From Rubrobacter sp. (GTDB lineage Bacteria; Actinomycetota; Rubrobacteria; Rubrobacterales; Rubrobacteraceae): a stretch of 29,468 bases of DNA. Positions within the stretch are counted from its first letter, which is position 1, and every line of letters starts with the position of its first letter. The stretch lies in the NCBI GenBank assembly GCA_016781775.1, contig JADDPR010000532.1:1-29468 (forward strand), in the 5' to 3' direction. The notes under the pieces were generated by a model that saw only the letters and a program-made list of their open reading frames with translations, was not told the origin of the DNA and searched no databases. Shown piece after piece: positions 15,010 through 23,121 of the stretch. Position numbers and translations under genes: made by a program.

Positions 15010-18000
15010 GCCCGATCCTCCAGCATCCCCTCGGCCTCCAGGTAGACCTGCTTGAGACCTTCCAGGTCTTCCTCTTCCGGCTCGGCCCACATGCCGCGGT
15101 CGGCGGCTTCGAGGAGGCGCTCGCTTATGGCGCGAAGGGCCCAGGGGTTTGATTGCTGCATAAACTCGCGGACGGTCTCGTCGAGGACGTACTTTCGGGT
15201 TACGTCGCGGTACATCCAGTCCTCGACGACGTTCGCGGTGGCGTCGTAGCCGAACAGGTAGTCGACGGTGGCCGAGAGCTCGAAGGCGCCCTTGTAGCCG
15301 TGCTTCTGCATGGCGCCGATCCACTTCGGGTTCGCCACCCGGCTGCGAAAGACGCGGCGGGCCTCCTCGGAGAGGTCGCGGGTCTTTACGCGGGACGGAT
15401 CGGCGGAGTCGCCTATGTAGGCTTTGGGGTCGCGGCCGGTGAGGGCGCGGACGGCGGCGATCATTCCGCCGTGGTACTGGAAGTAGTCGTCGGAGTCGAA
15501 GAGGTCGTGCTCGCGGTTGTCTATGTTCTTGACGGCAACCTCGGTGCGCCGGAGGTTCGAATGCAGCGCCTCCCTCGCCTCCATGCCATCGAGACCCTTG
15601 CCGTAGGCGTAGCCGCCCCAGACGGCGTAGACCTCGGCGAGGTCCTCGTCGTCGCGCCAGTTGCGGGCGTCCATGAGGGGGAGAAGGCCCGCGCCGTAAG
15701 CGCCTGGCTTGGAGCCGAAGATGCGGGTGGTGGAGCGGCGCTCGTCGGCTCCCTCCGCCTTCTCCTCGCGGGCATGCTTTCTGACGAAGTTCATCTCGTC
15801 GGGCTCGTCGAGGGCGGCGACGGTGCGGACGGCCTCGTCCATCAAGGAGATCAGGTTCGGGAAAGCATCCCGGAAGAAGCCGCTGATCCTGACCGTTACG
15901 TCGATCCTGGGTCGACGGAGTTCCTCGGGCGGAACCACCTCCAGCCCCGTCACCCTCCTCGACTCCTCGTTCCAGGTGGGCCGCACGCCCATGAGCGCGA
16001 GGATCTCGGCGATGTCGTCCCCCTGGGTGCGCATCGCGGCGGTTCCCCACACCACGATCCCGACGGTCTCCGGATACCGACCCTCTTCCTCCACATGACG
16101 CCGGAGCAGATCGTCCGCCAGCCCCTGCCCGACCTCCCACGAGAGCGCGCTCGGCAGCGCTTTCGGGTCGACGGAGTAGAAGTTCCGCCCCGTCGGAAGG
16201 ACGTTCACGAGCCCCCGCGTCGGCGACCCGGAGGGACCGGCCGGTACGTACCCGCCCGAGAGCCCCGAGAGCAGGTTCTCCGTCTCCTCCGGCGTCCGCA
16301 TGAGGCGCGGCACGACCTCCCCGGCGGCGAAGCGCAGGGAGCGGGCCACGCCCTCGTCCGCGATGCCCAGGACCTTCTCGCATACGGAGTCGGCCAACGA
16401 GGCATCCCAGCCGCAGCCCTCCATCTCGAGGAGAAGCCCCTGCGACGCCTCCTCCAGCCTGTCGAGGAGATCCGAGGCCGTGGCGACGACCCCGGGGAAC
16501 CGACTGGAGAGCGCTTCGGGGGCCTCGGCGCGGGTCCCGCCGTTCTCGGCGAGGGAGCGCTCGTCGAGGCCGTAGGCCGCCCCGACGGCCCTCCTCAGAC
16601 CAAGCGTCTCGCCCGCGCCGAGGCGCAGGATCGAGGCGACGAGGTGGCGCAACGGTTCCCCCTCGGGGGTCTGGCCGAGGACGTGCAGGCCGCCCCGGAT
16701 GGGGAGGTCTTTTATCTCGCAGAGGTAGCCGTCGACGTGGGTCAGAAAGTCGCCGAACTCCTCGGGCTGCTCCTCGACGCCGAGGTCGCGGTGGAGCTCG
16801 GCGTCGCGCAAGACCTCCCAGATTCTGACGCGTATCGCCGGCAGCTTCGAGGGGTCGAGCGTCTCGACCTGGTAGTACTCGTCGAGAAGCTGTTCGAGCT
16901 TCGCGAGATCGTCGTAGGTGTCGGCGCGGGTCATCGGAGGGATAAGGTGATCCACGACCGTCGCGTGCGCCCGGCGCTTGGCCTGCGTCCCCTCGCCCGG
17001 ATCGTTCACGACGAACGGGTAGAAGAGCGGGACGTCCTTGAGGGCCGCGTCCGGCGCGCACGAGTCCGAGAGGCCTAAAGACTTGCCCGGGAGCCATTCG
17101 AGCGTCCCGTGCTTGCCGAGGTGGACGATGGCGTCGGCGCCGAACTCTTCGATGACCCACCAGTAGGCGGCGAGGTAGTGGTGGGTCGGCGGGAGGTCGG
17201 GGTCGTGGTAGATCGCGATGGGGTTCTCCCCGAACCCGCGCGGGGCCTGTATCCCCACGAACACGTCCCCGAACCTGAGGCCCGCGACGACGAACTCGTC
17301 CCCGTCCACGTAGAGCTCGCCCGGCGGCGGCCCCCAGTGCTCCTCAACCTCGGCCCGCAAAGACTCCGGTAGCCGCGCAAACCACTCCGCATAGCGCGCA
17401 GTATCCAGGCGACCGACGGCGCCCCGGAGTTGATCTTCGGTGAGAAACTCCAGGTCGTGCCCACCGGCGGAGATCAGGGAGTGTATGAGCTCGTCCCCGT
17501 CGTCGGGAACACCGTCCACGCCGTACCCTGCCTCGCGCATCGCGGCGAGGAGCTCTATCGCGCTCGCGGGGGTGTCGAGCCCGACGGCGTTCCCGACCCT
17601 AGAGTGCTTCGTCGGGTAGTTGGAGAGGACGATGGCCACCTTCTTCTCCCCGTTCGGAGTCCTTCCGAGGCGCGCGAACCGGGTCGCGAGCCCGGCGAGG
17701 CGCGCGGTGCGGCCGGGGTCGGTCTTATACAGGGTCAGAGGCGCTCCCACCGGCGAGCCCTCGGAGGAGCGCTCCTTGAAGGAGAACGGGACGCTGATGA
17801 TGCGACCGTCGAACTCGGGGATGGCGACCTGCCAGGCGGTGTCGAGCGGCGAGAGGCCGGCGTCCGAGGCAAGCCACGCCTCGCGGGAGCCCGTCGTGCA
17901 GATCCCCTGCACCACCGGCACCCCCAGGGACTCGAGCGCGGGCACCTCCCACTCCAGCCAGCCCTCCGGCGAGCCCGCTTTCACGGCGTCGGAGGCGTTG

Positions 18001-18755
18001 GCCCCCCCGCCCGCCAGCACCGTCGTCACGAGGCAGTCGACCCGCCCCTTCAGCATCTCGAGCGCCGGGACGCCGCCGTCCGGCGCGGCCCGGAGCGAGT
18101 AGCAGTACACGGGCAGCGCGTTCGCCCCCGCTTCGTCCAGGGCGCCCACCAGATCGTCCACGAACGCCGTGTTTCCGCTCATCCAGTGGGCTCGGTAGAA
18201 GGCGATCCCGACGGTCGGGCGCCCCGCGTCGTGGGTCGAGACGAGGTCTTCGAGAGAGGCACCATCGGGCAGGGCGGGACCGTAGACGCCCACGTCCGGC
18301 AGCGGCTTCGGGGGCTCGAAGCCGTAGCCCTCGACTAGGAGCGTGTCGGCGACGAAGCGCAGCAGGTTCTCGGTGTTACCGACGCCGCCGTGCCTCAGGT
18401 ACTCGAAGGCCTCGGCGACCGTCCCCGAGGGCGCGGTCGAGAGCGCGGTGAGCTCCGCGTCGGGCTCCGCCTCGCCGCCGAACGCGAGCAGGGGGATGCC
18501 AAGCTCGTCGCAGCGACGCCCGAGGTGCTCGACCCCCTCGGGCCAGGCCCGCTTCCCGCCGAGCAGACGCAGAATCACGGCGCGCGTCTCCGGCAGCGCT
18601 TCTTCGAGGAAAACACTCCCGTCGGCGAGGTTCACGGGGTTGGCGCACCGGACCTCGGGGAAGCCGTCGGGCAGGGCCTCGGACGCCTTCGCGCAAGCCA
18701 GGATCTCGGTATCCGCCGTCGTCAGAAAGAGCAGCTTCTCGGAGCCCTCAGCCAT
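15006..18755 (-). CDS. cobN: Cobaltochelatase large subunit, 1249 aa
   Basis: CobN is the large, substrate-binding subunit of the ATP-dependent cobalt chelatase, related to magnesium chelatase ChlH. In the late-insertion pathway it puts cobalt into hydrogenobyrinic acid a,c-diamide. The length and the sequence are typical; signature stretches include YRAHWMSGN, GFGENPIAIYHDPDLPPTHHYLAAYWW, IVHLGKHGTLEWLPGKSLGLS, YPFVVNDPGEGTQAKRR, NVLPTGRNFYSVDP, VVWGTAAMRTQGDD, and FGSKPGAYGAGLLPLMD. No frameshift or gap is seen. The ATG at 18755 lies in a GCTGA-rich repeat shared with the 3' end of cobQ and overlaps cobQ by 8 bases. Its motor partner, fused ChlID, lies downstream beyond three tiny ORFs. CbiX in the same operon makes the need for CobN unclear. 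Confidence 0.97.
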   Translation of the reverse strand: MAEGSEKLLFLTTADTEILACAKASEALPDGFPEVRCANPVNLADGSVFLEEALPETRAVILRLLGGKRAWPEGVEHLGRRCDELGIPLLAFGGEAEPDAELTALSTAPSGTVAEAFEYLRHGGVGNTENLLRFVADTLLVEGYGFEPPKPLPDVGVYGPALPDGASLEDLVSTHDAGRPTVGIAFYRAHWMSGNTAFVDDLVGALDEAGANALPVYCYSLRAAPDGGVPALEMLKGRVDCLVTTVLAGGGANASDAVKAGSPEGWLEWEVPALESLGVPVVQGICTTGSREAWLASDAGLSPLDTAWQVAIPEFDGRIISVPFSFKERSSEGSPVGAPLTLYKTDPGRTARLAGLATRFARLGRTPNGEKKVAIVLSNYPTKHSRVGNAVGLDTPASAIELLAAMREAGYGVDGVPDDGDELIHSLISAGGHDLEFLTEDQLRGAVGRLDTARYAEWFARLPESLRAEVEEHWGPPPGELYVDGDEFVVAGLRFGDVFVGIQAPRGFGENPIAIYHDPDLPPTHHYLAAYWWVIEEFGADAIVHLGKHGTLEWLPGKSLGLSDSCAPDAALKDVPLFYPFVVNDPGEGTQAKRRAHATVVDHLIPPMTRADTYDDLAKLEQLLDEYYQVETLDPSKLPAIRVRIWEVLRDAELHRDLGVEEQPEEFGDFLTHVDGYLCEIKDLPIRGGLHVLGQTPEGEPLRHLVASILRLGAGETLGLRRAVGAAYGLDERSLAENGGTRAEAPEALSSRFPGVVATASDLLDRLEEASQGLLLEMEGCGWDASLADSVCEKVLGIADEGVARSLRFAAGEVVPRLMRTPEETENLLSGLSGGYVPAGPSGSPTRGLVNVLPTGRNFYSVDPKALPSALSWEVGQGLADDLLRRHVEEEGRYPETVGIVVWGTAAMRTQGDDIAEILALMGVRPTWNEESRRVTGLEVVPPEELRRPRIDVTVRISGFFRDAFPNLISLMDEAVRTVAALDEPDEMNFVRKHAREEKAEGADERRSTTRIFGSKPGAYGAGLLPLMDARNWRDDEDLAEVYAVWGGYAYGKGLDGMEAREALHSNLRRTEVAVKNIDNREHDLFDSDDYFQYHGGMIAAVRALTGRDPKAYIGDSADPSRVKTRDLSEEARRVFRSRVANPKWIGAMQKHGYKGAFELSATVDYLFGYDATANVVEDWMYRDVTRKYVLDETVREFMQQSNPWALRAISERLLEAADRGMWAEPEEEDLEGLKQVYLEAEGMLEDRA

Positions 18756-18912
18756 CAGCCCTCAGCCCTGATCTCATTTCGGCCTCCCCTGGTTTCGTAT
18801 GCGTTTCGGTGTGGTTGGGAGCCTCATGCCCGTTCCGGAACACGCCGTCGCGCGGGCCCCCCGGCCTCGCCATCGCCGGCTGACCGCTGACGGCCGACGG
18901 CCGGTGGCTCAT
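18746..18912 (-). repeat. GCTGA-type imperfect inverted repeat element at the cobQ-cobN junction
   Basis: One end (18746-18772) contains TCAGCC-ATCAGCC-CTCAGCC units on the + strand; the other end (about 18880-18912) has GCTGACC-GCTGACGG units, that is the same words in the opposite direction. They flank about 110 bases. The arms could form a stem in DNA or mRNA. The element lies inside the cobQ reading frame, supplies its last residues and stop, and provides the cobN ATG. Similar TCAGC-rich spacers occur between genes in many bacteria, so it may be an inserted small repeat. Confidence 0.5.
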
Positions 18913-20406
18913 AACCGGGAGCCCCGCGGGTGCTCCGTCTTCCACGAGGCGGAGCAGCGCCTCACGGTCCACGTTCTCGGCGACGAGGTCCCCGAGCCGG
19001 TCCAGCTGGGCCTCGCGGGCCGCGGCGAACGGCTCGTCCCCAGGCATCCAGTCGAGGCGGCGTGCCTCGGCGACGCGACGCAGGAAGGCCCTGCGAAAGG
19101 CGTCCCCCTCGAAGATGCCATGCCAGGAGGTACCGAAGGTCTCCCCGACCACGCAGCCTTCGTCCCCCACGTCCGTCAGCAAGAGGGGCCCAGCCCCCGA
19201 ACGGGCCACGCGGCCGTGGCGGATCTCGTACCCCGAGACCGGCGCGTCCCCGAAGAGGTGTGCCCGGCCCCCGGGGCGTCCGAGGACCTTCTCCTCCCCG
19301 AAGACCGTCTCGACGGGCAGGAGGCCGAGCCCAGAGACGGCTCCCTTGCGGCTCTCGACGCCGTCCACTATCCGCCCGCCCATCATCTGGTAGCCGCCGC
19401 AGATGCCGACCGTGGGGAGGTTACGCTCCGCCCTCTCCCAGATCGCCCGGTCCAGGCCGGAGGCACGCAGGGCGGCGAGGTCGTCAACGGTCGCCTTCGT
19501 GCCGGGGAGGACGGCGAGGTCCGCTTCGAGCACCTCCTCGGGGGAGTTCGTGAAGCGCACCGCGACACCCGGCTCGTGGGCCAGTGGGTCCAGGTCGGTG
19601 AAGTTGCTGATCCTGCCGAGGCGCACGACCGCGACGCGCAGGACGTCCCCGCCCAGGGGAGGCTTGACGGGGCGCGGAACGTCGAGGGCGAACGAGTCCT
19701 CACCGTCCAAGAGGCTCAGGCCCCTGGCGTGGGGGAGCGTCCCGTAGAAGGGGCGTCCGGTCATCCCGCCCATCTGCCGGAGCCCCGGCTCGAGGACCGC
19801 CGGGTCCCCCCGAAACTTGTTCACGAGAAAGCCCCCCACGAGCGCCTGGTCCTCCGGCGACAGGAGCGCGAGCGTCCCGTAGAGGGAGGCGAAGAGCCCG
19901 CCCCGATCGATGTCCCCGACGACGACGACCGGCAGGTTCGCGGCGCGGGCGAGGCCCATGTTCGCGATGTCGTTGGCCCTCAGGTTGATCTCCGCCGGGC
20001 TCCCCGCCCCCTCGCAGACGACCACGTCGAAGCGCCGCCTGAGGTCGGAGAGGGAGTCCAGCACTATCGGCAGAAGCTCCTTCTTCATCGCCCCGTAACT
20101 CTTCGCGGTAGCGGTCGCGTAGGGCTTGCCCCGGACGATCACCTGCGTCTCGCGCTCGGCCGAGGGCTTCAGGAGTACCGGGTTCATCGCCGCCTCCGGC
20201 TCGACCTTCGCCGCAGCGGCCTGCGCGGCCTGGGCACGCCCGATCTCCGCCCCCTCCCACGTCACGTAGCTGTTCAAGGCCATGTTCTGAGCCTTGAACG
20301 GGGCGACCCTCACCCCCTCCCGCACGAGCCAGCGACAGATCCCGGCGACGACCACGCTCTTGCCGGCGTCCGAGTGTGTACCGGCGACGAGCAGCGTACC
20401 CCTCAC
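18748..20406 (-). CDS. cobQ: Cobyric acid synthase, 552 aa
   Basis: CobQ (CbiP) amidates the b, d, e and g side chains of adenosylcobyrinate a,c-diamide. The N-terminal P-loop-like motif is VAGTHSDAGKS, followed by FKAQNMALNSYVTWEGAEIGR, VVCEGAGSPAEINLRANDIANMG and VVGDIDRGGLFASLYG. The C-terminal amidotransferase has the nucleophile cysteine in TVGICGGYQMMGG and a histidine in GTSWHGIFEGDAFR. The GTG at 20406 places the P-loop motif near residue 8 as usual; an in-frame GTG at 20475 would overlap cbtA by 53 bases. The last about 61 residues, after LLRLVEDG, are not CobQ-like and are encoded largely by the GCTGA repeat element that runs into cobN. Confidence 0.94.
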   Translation of the reverse strand: MRGTLLVAGTHSDAGKSVVVAGICRWLVREGVRVAPFKAQNMALNSYVTWEGAEIGRAQAAQAAAAKVEPEAAMNPVLLKPSAERETQVIVRGKPYATATAKSYGAMKKELLPIVLDSLSDLRRRFDVVVCEGAGSPAEINLRANDIANMGLARAANLPVVVVGDIDRGGLFASLYGTLALLSPEDQALVGGFLVNKFRGDPAVLEPGLRQMGGMTGRPFYGTLPHARGLSLLDGEDSFALDVPRPVKPPLGGDVLRVAVVRLGRISNFTDLDPLAHEPGVAVRFTNSPEEVLEADLAVLPGTKATVDDLAALRASGLDRAIWERAERNLPTVGICGGYQMMGGRIVDGVESRKGAVSGLGLLPVETVFGEEKVLGRPGGRAHLFGDAPVSGYEIRHGRVARSGAGPLLLTDVGDEGCVVGETFGTSWHGIFEGDAFRRAFLRRVAEARRLDWMPGDEPFAAAREAQLDRLGDLVAENVDREALLRLVEDGAPAGLPVMSHRPSAVSGQPAMARPGGPRDGVFRNGHEAPNHTETHTKPGEAEMRSGLRADG

Positions 20407-20422
20407 GAGCCCACTGCGGGCG

Positions 20423-21127
20423 TCAAAGAGCTCGTCTTCGGTTCGCCCGCTCGCAGAGGATACCGAAGACCGCACCGAGACCCGCCCAGAAGACCGCCTG
20501 GGTTCCGAGCGAAGAAAGTCGGAACCCCCAGAGCATGCCGGAAGGAAAGCTTCCCGGATCCGGGGCGGAAGGCAGCACCGCGAAGAGCACCGTCACCGCC
20601 GCCAACACTCCGAGTCCGACGACCGTCTGGCGCGCCGGGGCGCCGAATCCACGCCCCTTAAGCCAACGGGCCACGAGCCAGGCCGAGAGGACCACCAACA
20701 CGCTGAGGCCAACCATCGCGAAGTAGGCGACGGTCCGTTCCCCGATCGTCGCCGGGTCGCCCACCGTCGGGGGGTTCGCCGGGTACTTCACGAAGGGAAT
20801 GAGGAACACCCCCGCGAAGAGGGCTGCGGCGAGCGAGAGGCTCCTGTACCAGTCTCTCTCCAAAGAGAGGCGCCCACGGAAGTACGCGTAGACGAGACCG
20901 AAGACCCCTCCAACCGTCACCCCAAAGAGCCCGGTGGCGAGGAAGAGCCCCGCCCTCTGGGTAGCCCGACCGAAAACTTCTTCTCCCCCACCGCCAGCAG
21001 CCTCCTCCAGCCGGATCGCACCATCCACGTAAGGCTCCCCGACGAAGAAGGCGAAGAGGCCGGCGAGCAGACCCGCGAGCAGACCCGCGACCATTCCGCG
21101 GCGCAGGTACGCCGATATCGATACCAT
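20423..21127 (-). CDS. cbtA: CbtA-type cobalt transporter subunit, 234 aa
   Basis: CbtA is the predicted membrane subunit of a cobalt uptake system found under B12 riboswitches. The protein has a basic start (ISAYLRRGMVAG) and five or six hydrophobic helices, the first being GLLAGLLAGLFAFFVGEPYVDGAI, with the family features EP-x-D-x-AI, GLVYAYF and FLIPFVKYPANPP. The last helix is VFWAGLGAVFGILCER. Length is in the usual 220-250 range. The ATG at 21127 is 10 bases after the cbtB stop with no strong ribosome site, so coupling to cbtB is likely. The conserved charged and proline-rich residues within helices are the likely metal path, which is inference from the family. Confidence 0.9.
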   Translation of the reverse strand: MVSISAYLRRGMVAGLLAGLLAGLFAFFVGEPYVDGAIRLEEAAGGGGEEVFGRATQRAGLFLATGLFGVTVGGVFGLVYAYFRGRLSLERDWYRSLSLAAALFAGVFLIPFVKYPANPPTVGDPATIGERTVAYFAMVGLSVLVVLSAWLVARWLKGRGFGAPARQTVVGLGVLAAVTVLFAVLPSAPDPGSFPSGMLWGFRLSSLGTQAVFWAGLGAVFGILCERANRRRAL

Positions 21128-21137
21128 AAGGCGCTAA

Positions 21138-21347
21138 CTAGTGGCAGGGGACGGCGAGCAGGTGACGCCCATCATGGGCAAGCTCGTGCACGTAATCTGT
21201 GGCCATCGCGGCCTGCCCGAGGAAGGGAGTTAGAAGCTCTCCGCTGGCCGACAGAAGTAGAAAGAGCGCCGCCAGGAAAAGCGCCGCAGTTAACCAGCTC
21301 CACAGGGGTACGTCCCGCAGGGGAATACTTTCGAGCCTCTTCTCCAC
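21138..21347 (-). CDS. cbtB: CbtB-type cobalt transporter subunit with C-terminal metal motif, 69 aa
   Basis: This one-helix protein (TM about residues 17-36) ends in HELAHDGRHLLAVPCH, the conserved histidine- and cysteine-containing tail that defines CbtB and is thought to capture cobalt. The GTG start at 21347 has a near-perfect ribosome site, AAGGAGGTAAC, directly upstream. It is the first gene behind the adenosylcobalamin riboswitch and is followed by cbtA, the standard pair arrangement. A CCTC-AAG-GAGG mini-hairpin could hide its ribosome site, which would fit translational control by the riboswitch. Confidence 0.93.
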   Translation of the reverse strand: MEKRLESIPLRDVPLWSWLTAALFLAALFLLLSASGELLTPFLGQAAMATDYVHELAHDGRHLLAVPCH

Positions 21348-21384
21348 GTTACCTCCTTGAGGGGTCCGCGCCCCATCCGGTTTT

Positions 21385-21545
21385 ACGGGCGAAGGATCAG
21401 TCTCCTGACTCCCGGATCGACGCTCCCCCGGCCTTCCCGCCCGCGGCGGTGGCCCAACTTCTCGGGTTCGCTCCCCGGTCACAGTGGCGGGACCGCGCCG
21501 GACTCTCACCGGCTTCCTGGACCCCTTCACCCCTCTCTGTACCCC
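21385..21545 (-). promoter_or_regulatory. Adenosylcobalamin (B12) riboswitch
   Basis: The - strand shows the cobalamin riboswitch core: GGAAGCCGGTGAGAGTCCGGC, then CGGTCCCGCCACTGTGA with the B12 box GCCACTGT at 21481-21488, and further on GAGTCAGGAGACTGATCC (about 21394-21411), the conserved downstream element. It begins right at the predicted transcription start and ends about 40 bases before the cbtB ribosome site. No U-tract terminator is seen in the expression platform; a GGGG/CCCC hairpin and a CCTC/GAGG pairing beside the AAGGAGG suggest control of translation. It probably shuts down the whole cobalamin operon when B12 is plentiful. Confidence 0.93.
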
Positions 21546-21548
21546 AGC

Positions 21549-21577
21549 AGGATAAAGGCCCGAAGATGGCACGTCAA
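21549..21577 (-). promoter_or_regulatory. Sigma70-type promoter of the cobalamin operon
   Basis: The -35 box TTGACG (21572-21577) and the -10 box TATCCT (21549-21554) are 17 bases apart. A second TTGACG directly upstream (21578-21583) forms a tandem direct repeat. Transcription would start near 21542, exactly at the 5' edge of the riboswitch, which supports the call. Confidence 0.75.
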
Positions 21578-21583
21578 CGTCAA

Positions 21584-22080
21584 CCTTCGTAACGGGCCGA
21601 TCGTACGGCTCGTCAAAGACTCGCAACAAAGCGGCCTCCCAAGGCTCCGGCCAATACAAACCCCCGTCCCCGCACGGGCCGCGAACCACAACGCTCAAGA
21701 ACTGGCCGGCGAGAGCCGTCCACCGACGACACCTCCCGAGCCGCCAACCTCGTCCTTCGCCCACGGTTCAGGCCGGTTCCCAACGCACCCTCCCCGCCTG
21801 CGTACGGCTGGATTCGTAGAAACCCCGGACGGCCCGATCCACGCGCCGGACCCGGGGGCTCGGGGGAGGACCGCCGAAGGCTGAGGTCGGCGTACCGAAG
21901 CGATCCTCCCACGGCACTACCACACGCACGTTCCGGGCGGGATCTGGCGTCTCGTACATCTCGCTCGTAAAGGACCCTCCACCAGGACGACCACCCCGAC
22001 CACAGAGTTACGGCCGCATCGCATCAACTCCCCAGGGAGCTGTGAGAAAATCGGGGACGAGACCGAACGGAAAGAGGAGG
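21584..22080. other. About 500 bases without a recognised gene
   Basis: This stretch separates the divergent cobalamin operon and the dehydrogenase gene. Several short open frames exist on the - strand, including one starting at 21959 with a sensible-looking beginning (MYETPDPARN), but none has a ribosome site, family likeness or neighbour coupling. I see no tRNA, insertion sequence ends or long repeats. It may hold remnants of a former gene. Confidence 0.4.
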
Positions 22081-22112
22081 ATGGGCATGGTCTGGTTCAG
22101 GGGAGGAATTTC

Positions 22113-22871
22113 GTGAGGCGCCTCGAAGGCAAGCGCGCCATCGTCACCGGCGGCGGGGCCGGGATCGGAGAAGCGATCGCGACGAGGTTCGCCGAGGAAG
22201 GCGGGCGCGTCGTCGTCGCCGACGTCGACGCGGACGCCGCGCGCGGGGTCGCGGAGGGGCTCGAAGGCGACGGGCACCTCTTCCAGGAGGCGGACGTGAC
22301 GGACGAGGATCAGGTCGAGGAGCTCGTCCGGAGGGCCGTCTCCGAGTGGGGTGGCCTCGACGTGATGGTAAACAACGCGGGCGTCGGGGTCGCGGCGACC
22401 GCGCCGGACACCACCGTCGAGGATTACTACCGGGTGATGGACGTGTGCGTAAAGGGGACGATCCTCGGGATGAAGTACGCGATCCCCGCGATAAGGGACT
22501 CCGGCGGCGGGTCCGTCACCAACATGTCCTCCATCGCGGCCCTCGTCGGCCTCCCCGACCGGGCGGTGTACAGCGCCGCCAAGGGCGCGATCCTCTCCCT
22601 CACCCGGGCCTCCGCCATCGACCACGTGGAAGAAGACGTCAGGGTCAACTGCATCTGCCCCGGCACCGTAGATACGCCGTGGGTCGCCAGGATCACCGCC
22701 GGCTACGACGACCCCGAAGAGGCGCGCGCCCGCATGAAGGCCCGCCAGCCGCACGGCAGGCTCGTCAGCCCCCAGGAGATCGCGGCGATGGCCGCCTACC
22801 TCGCCTCCGACGAAGCGGCCTCGGTCGTCGGGGCGGCGATGATCGTCGACGGAGGCATGACGGCCCGCTAA
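22113..22871 (+). CDS. Short-chain dehydrogenase/reductase (classical SDR), 252 aa
   Basis: This is an NAD(P)-dependent oxidoreductase of the classical SDR family. The cofactor loop TGGGAGIG is at residues 12-19, an aspartate after the second strand (VVVADVD) favours NAD(H), and NNAG is at 87-90. The catalytic residues are S140 (NMSS), Y153 and K157 (YSAAK), followed by CPGTVDTPW. Length and C-terminal VVGAAMIVDGGM are standard. The GTG start at 22113 has GGGAGGAA upstream and overlaps a possible 9-codon leader ORF as GTGA. Substrate cannot be told; sugar or polyol dehydrogenases of this pattern are common. It is alone on the + strand and its transcript probably ends at the hairpin at 22889. 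Confidence 0.93.
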   Translation: MRRLEGKRAIVTGGGAGIGEAIATRFAEEGGRVVVADVDADAARGVAEGLEGDGHLFQEADVTDEDQVEELVRRAVSEWGGLDVMVNNAGVGVAATAPDTTVEDYYRVMDVCVKGTILGMKYAIPAIRDSGGGSVTNMSSIAALVGLPDRAVYSAAKGAILSLTRASAIDHVEEDVRVNCICPGTVDTPWVARITAGYDDPEEARARMKARQPHGRLVSPQEIAAMAAYLASDEAASVVGAAMIVDGGMTAR

Positions 22872-22888
22872 ACCGCCTCGGCAAGAGA

Positions 22889-22917
22889 ACGACGCCCGTA
22901 AAGACTACGGGCGTCGT
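22889..22917 (+). terminator. Perfect 12-bp stem-loop after the dehydrogenase
   Basis: ACGACGCCCGTA pairs perfectly with TACGGGCGTCGT around the loop AAGAC, 17 bases after the stop codon. There is no T-run on either side, so it is either a terminator of the U-less type reported in high-GC bacteria or an mRNA 3'-end stabiliser. Confidence 0.55.
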
Positions 22918-23121
22918 CCATAAAGCCCGCCTCTAGACCCCTGGAAACCCGACCGGGGCGACTCGTCCGCATGAGCCTTCCTCGGACCGCCGCGCCAGGC
23001 ACCCCCTAAGCTACCAGCGCGCTTCCCGCGAGCCCCCTAACTAGTTGCAACATGCCGGAACCGTCCTCTGGGAACCGCCCGTCACGCACCCAAATCCCCT
23101 CCTCGGAACGCAACGTGCCTT

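Noticed and set aside
15153..20661. Long + strand open frames opposite cobN and cobQ
   Set aside because: Antisense shadows created by high GC at third positions; no ribosome sites or motifs.
21613..21959. Short - strand open frames upstream of the cobalamin promoter
   Set aside because: No ribosome sites, no coupling and no recognised family; only noted as a gene-free stretch.
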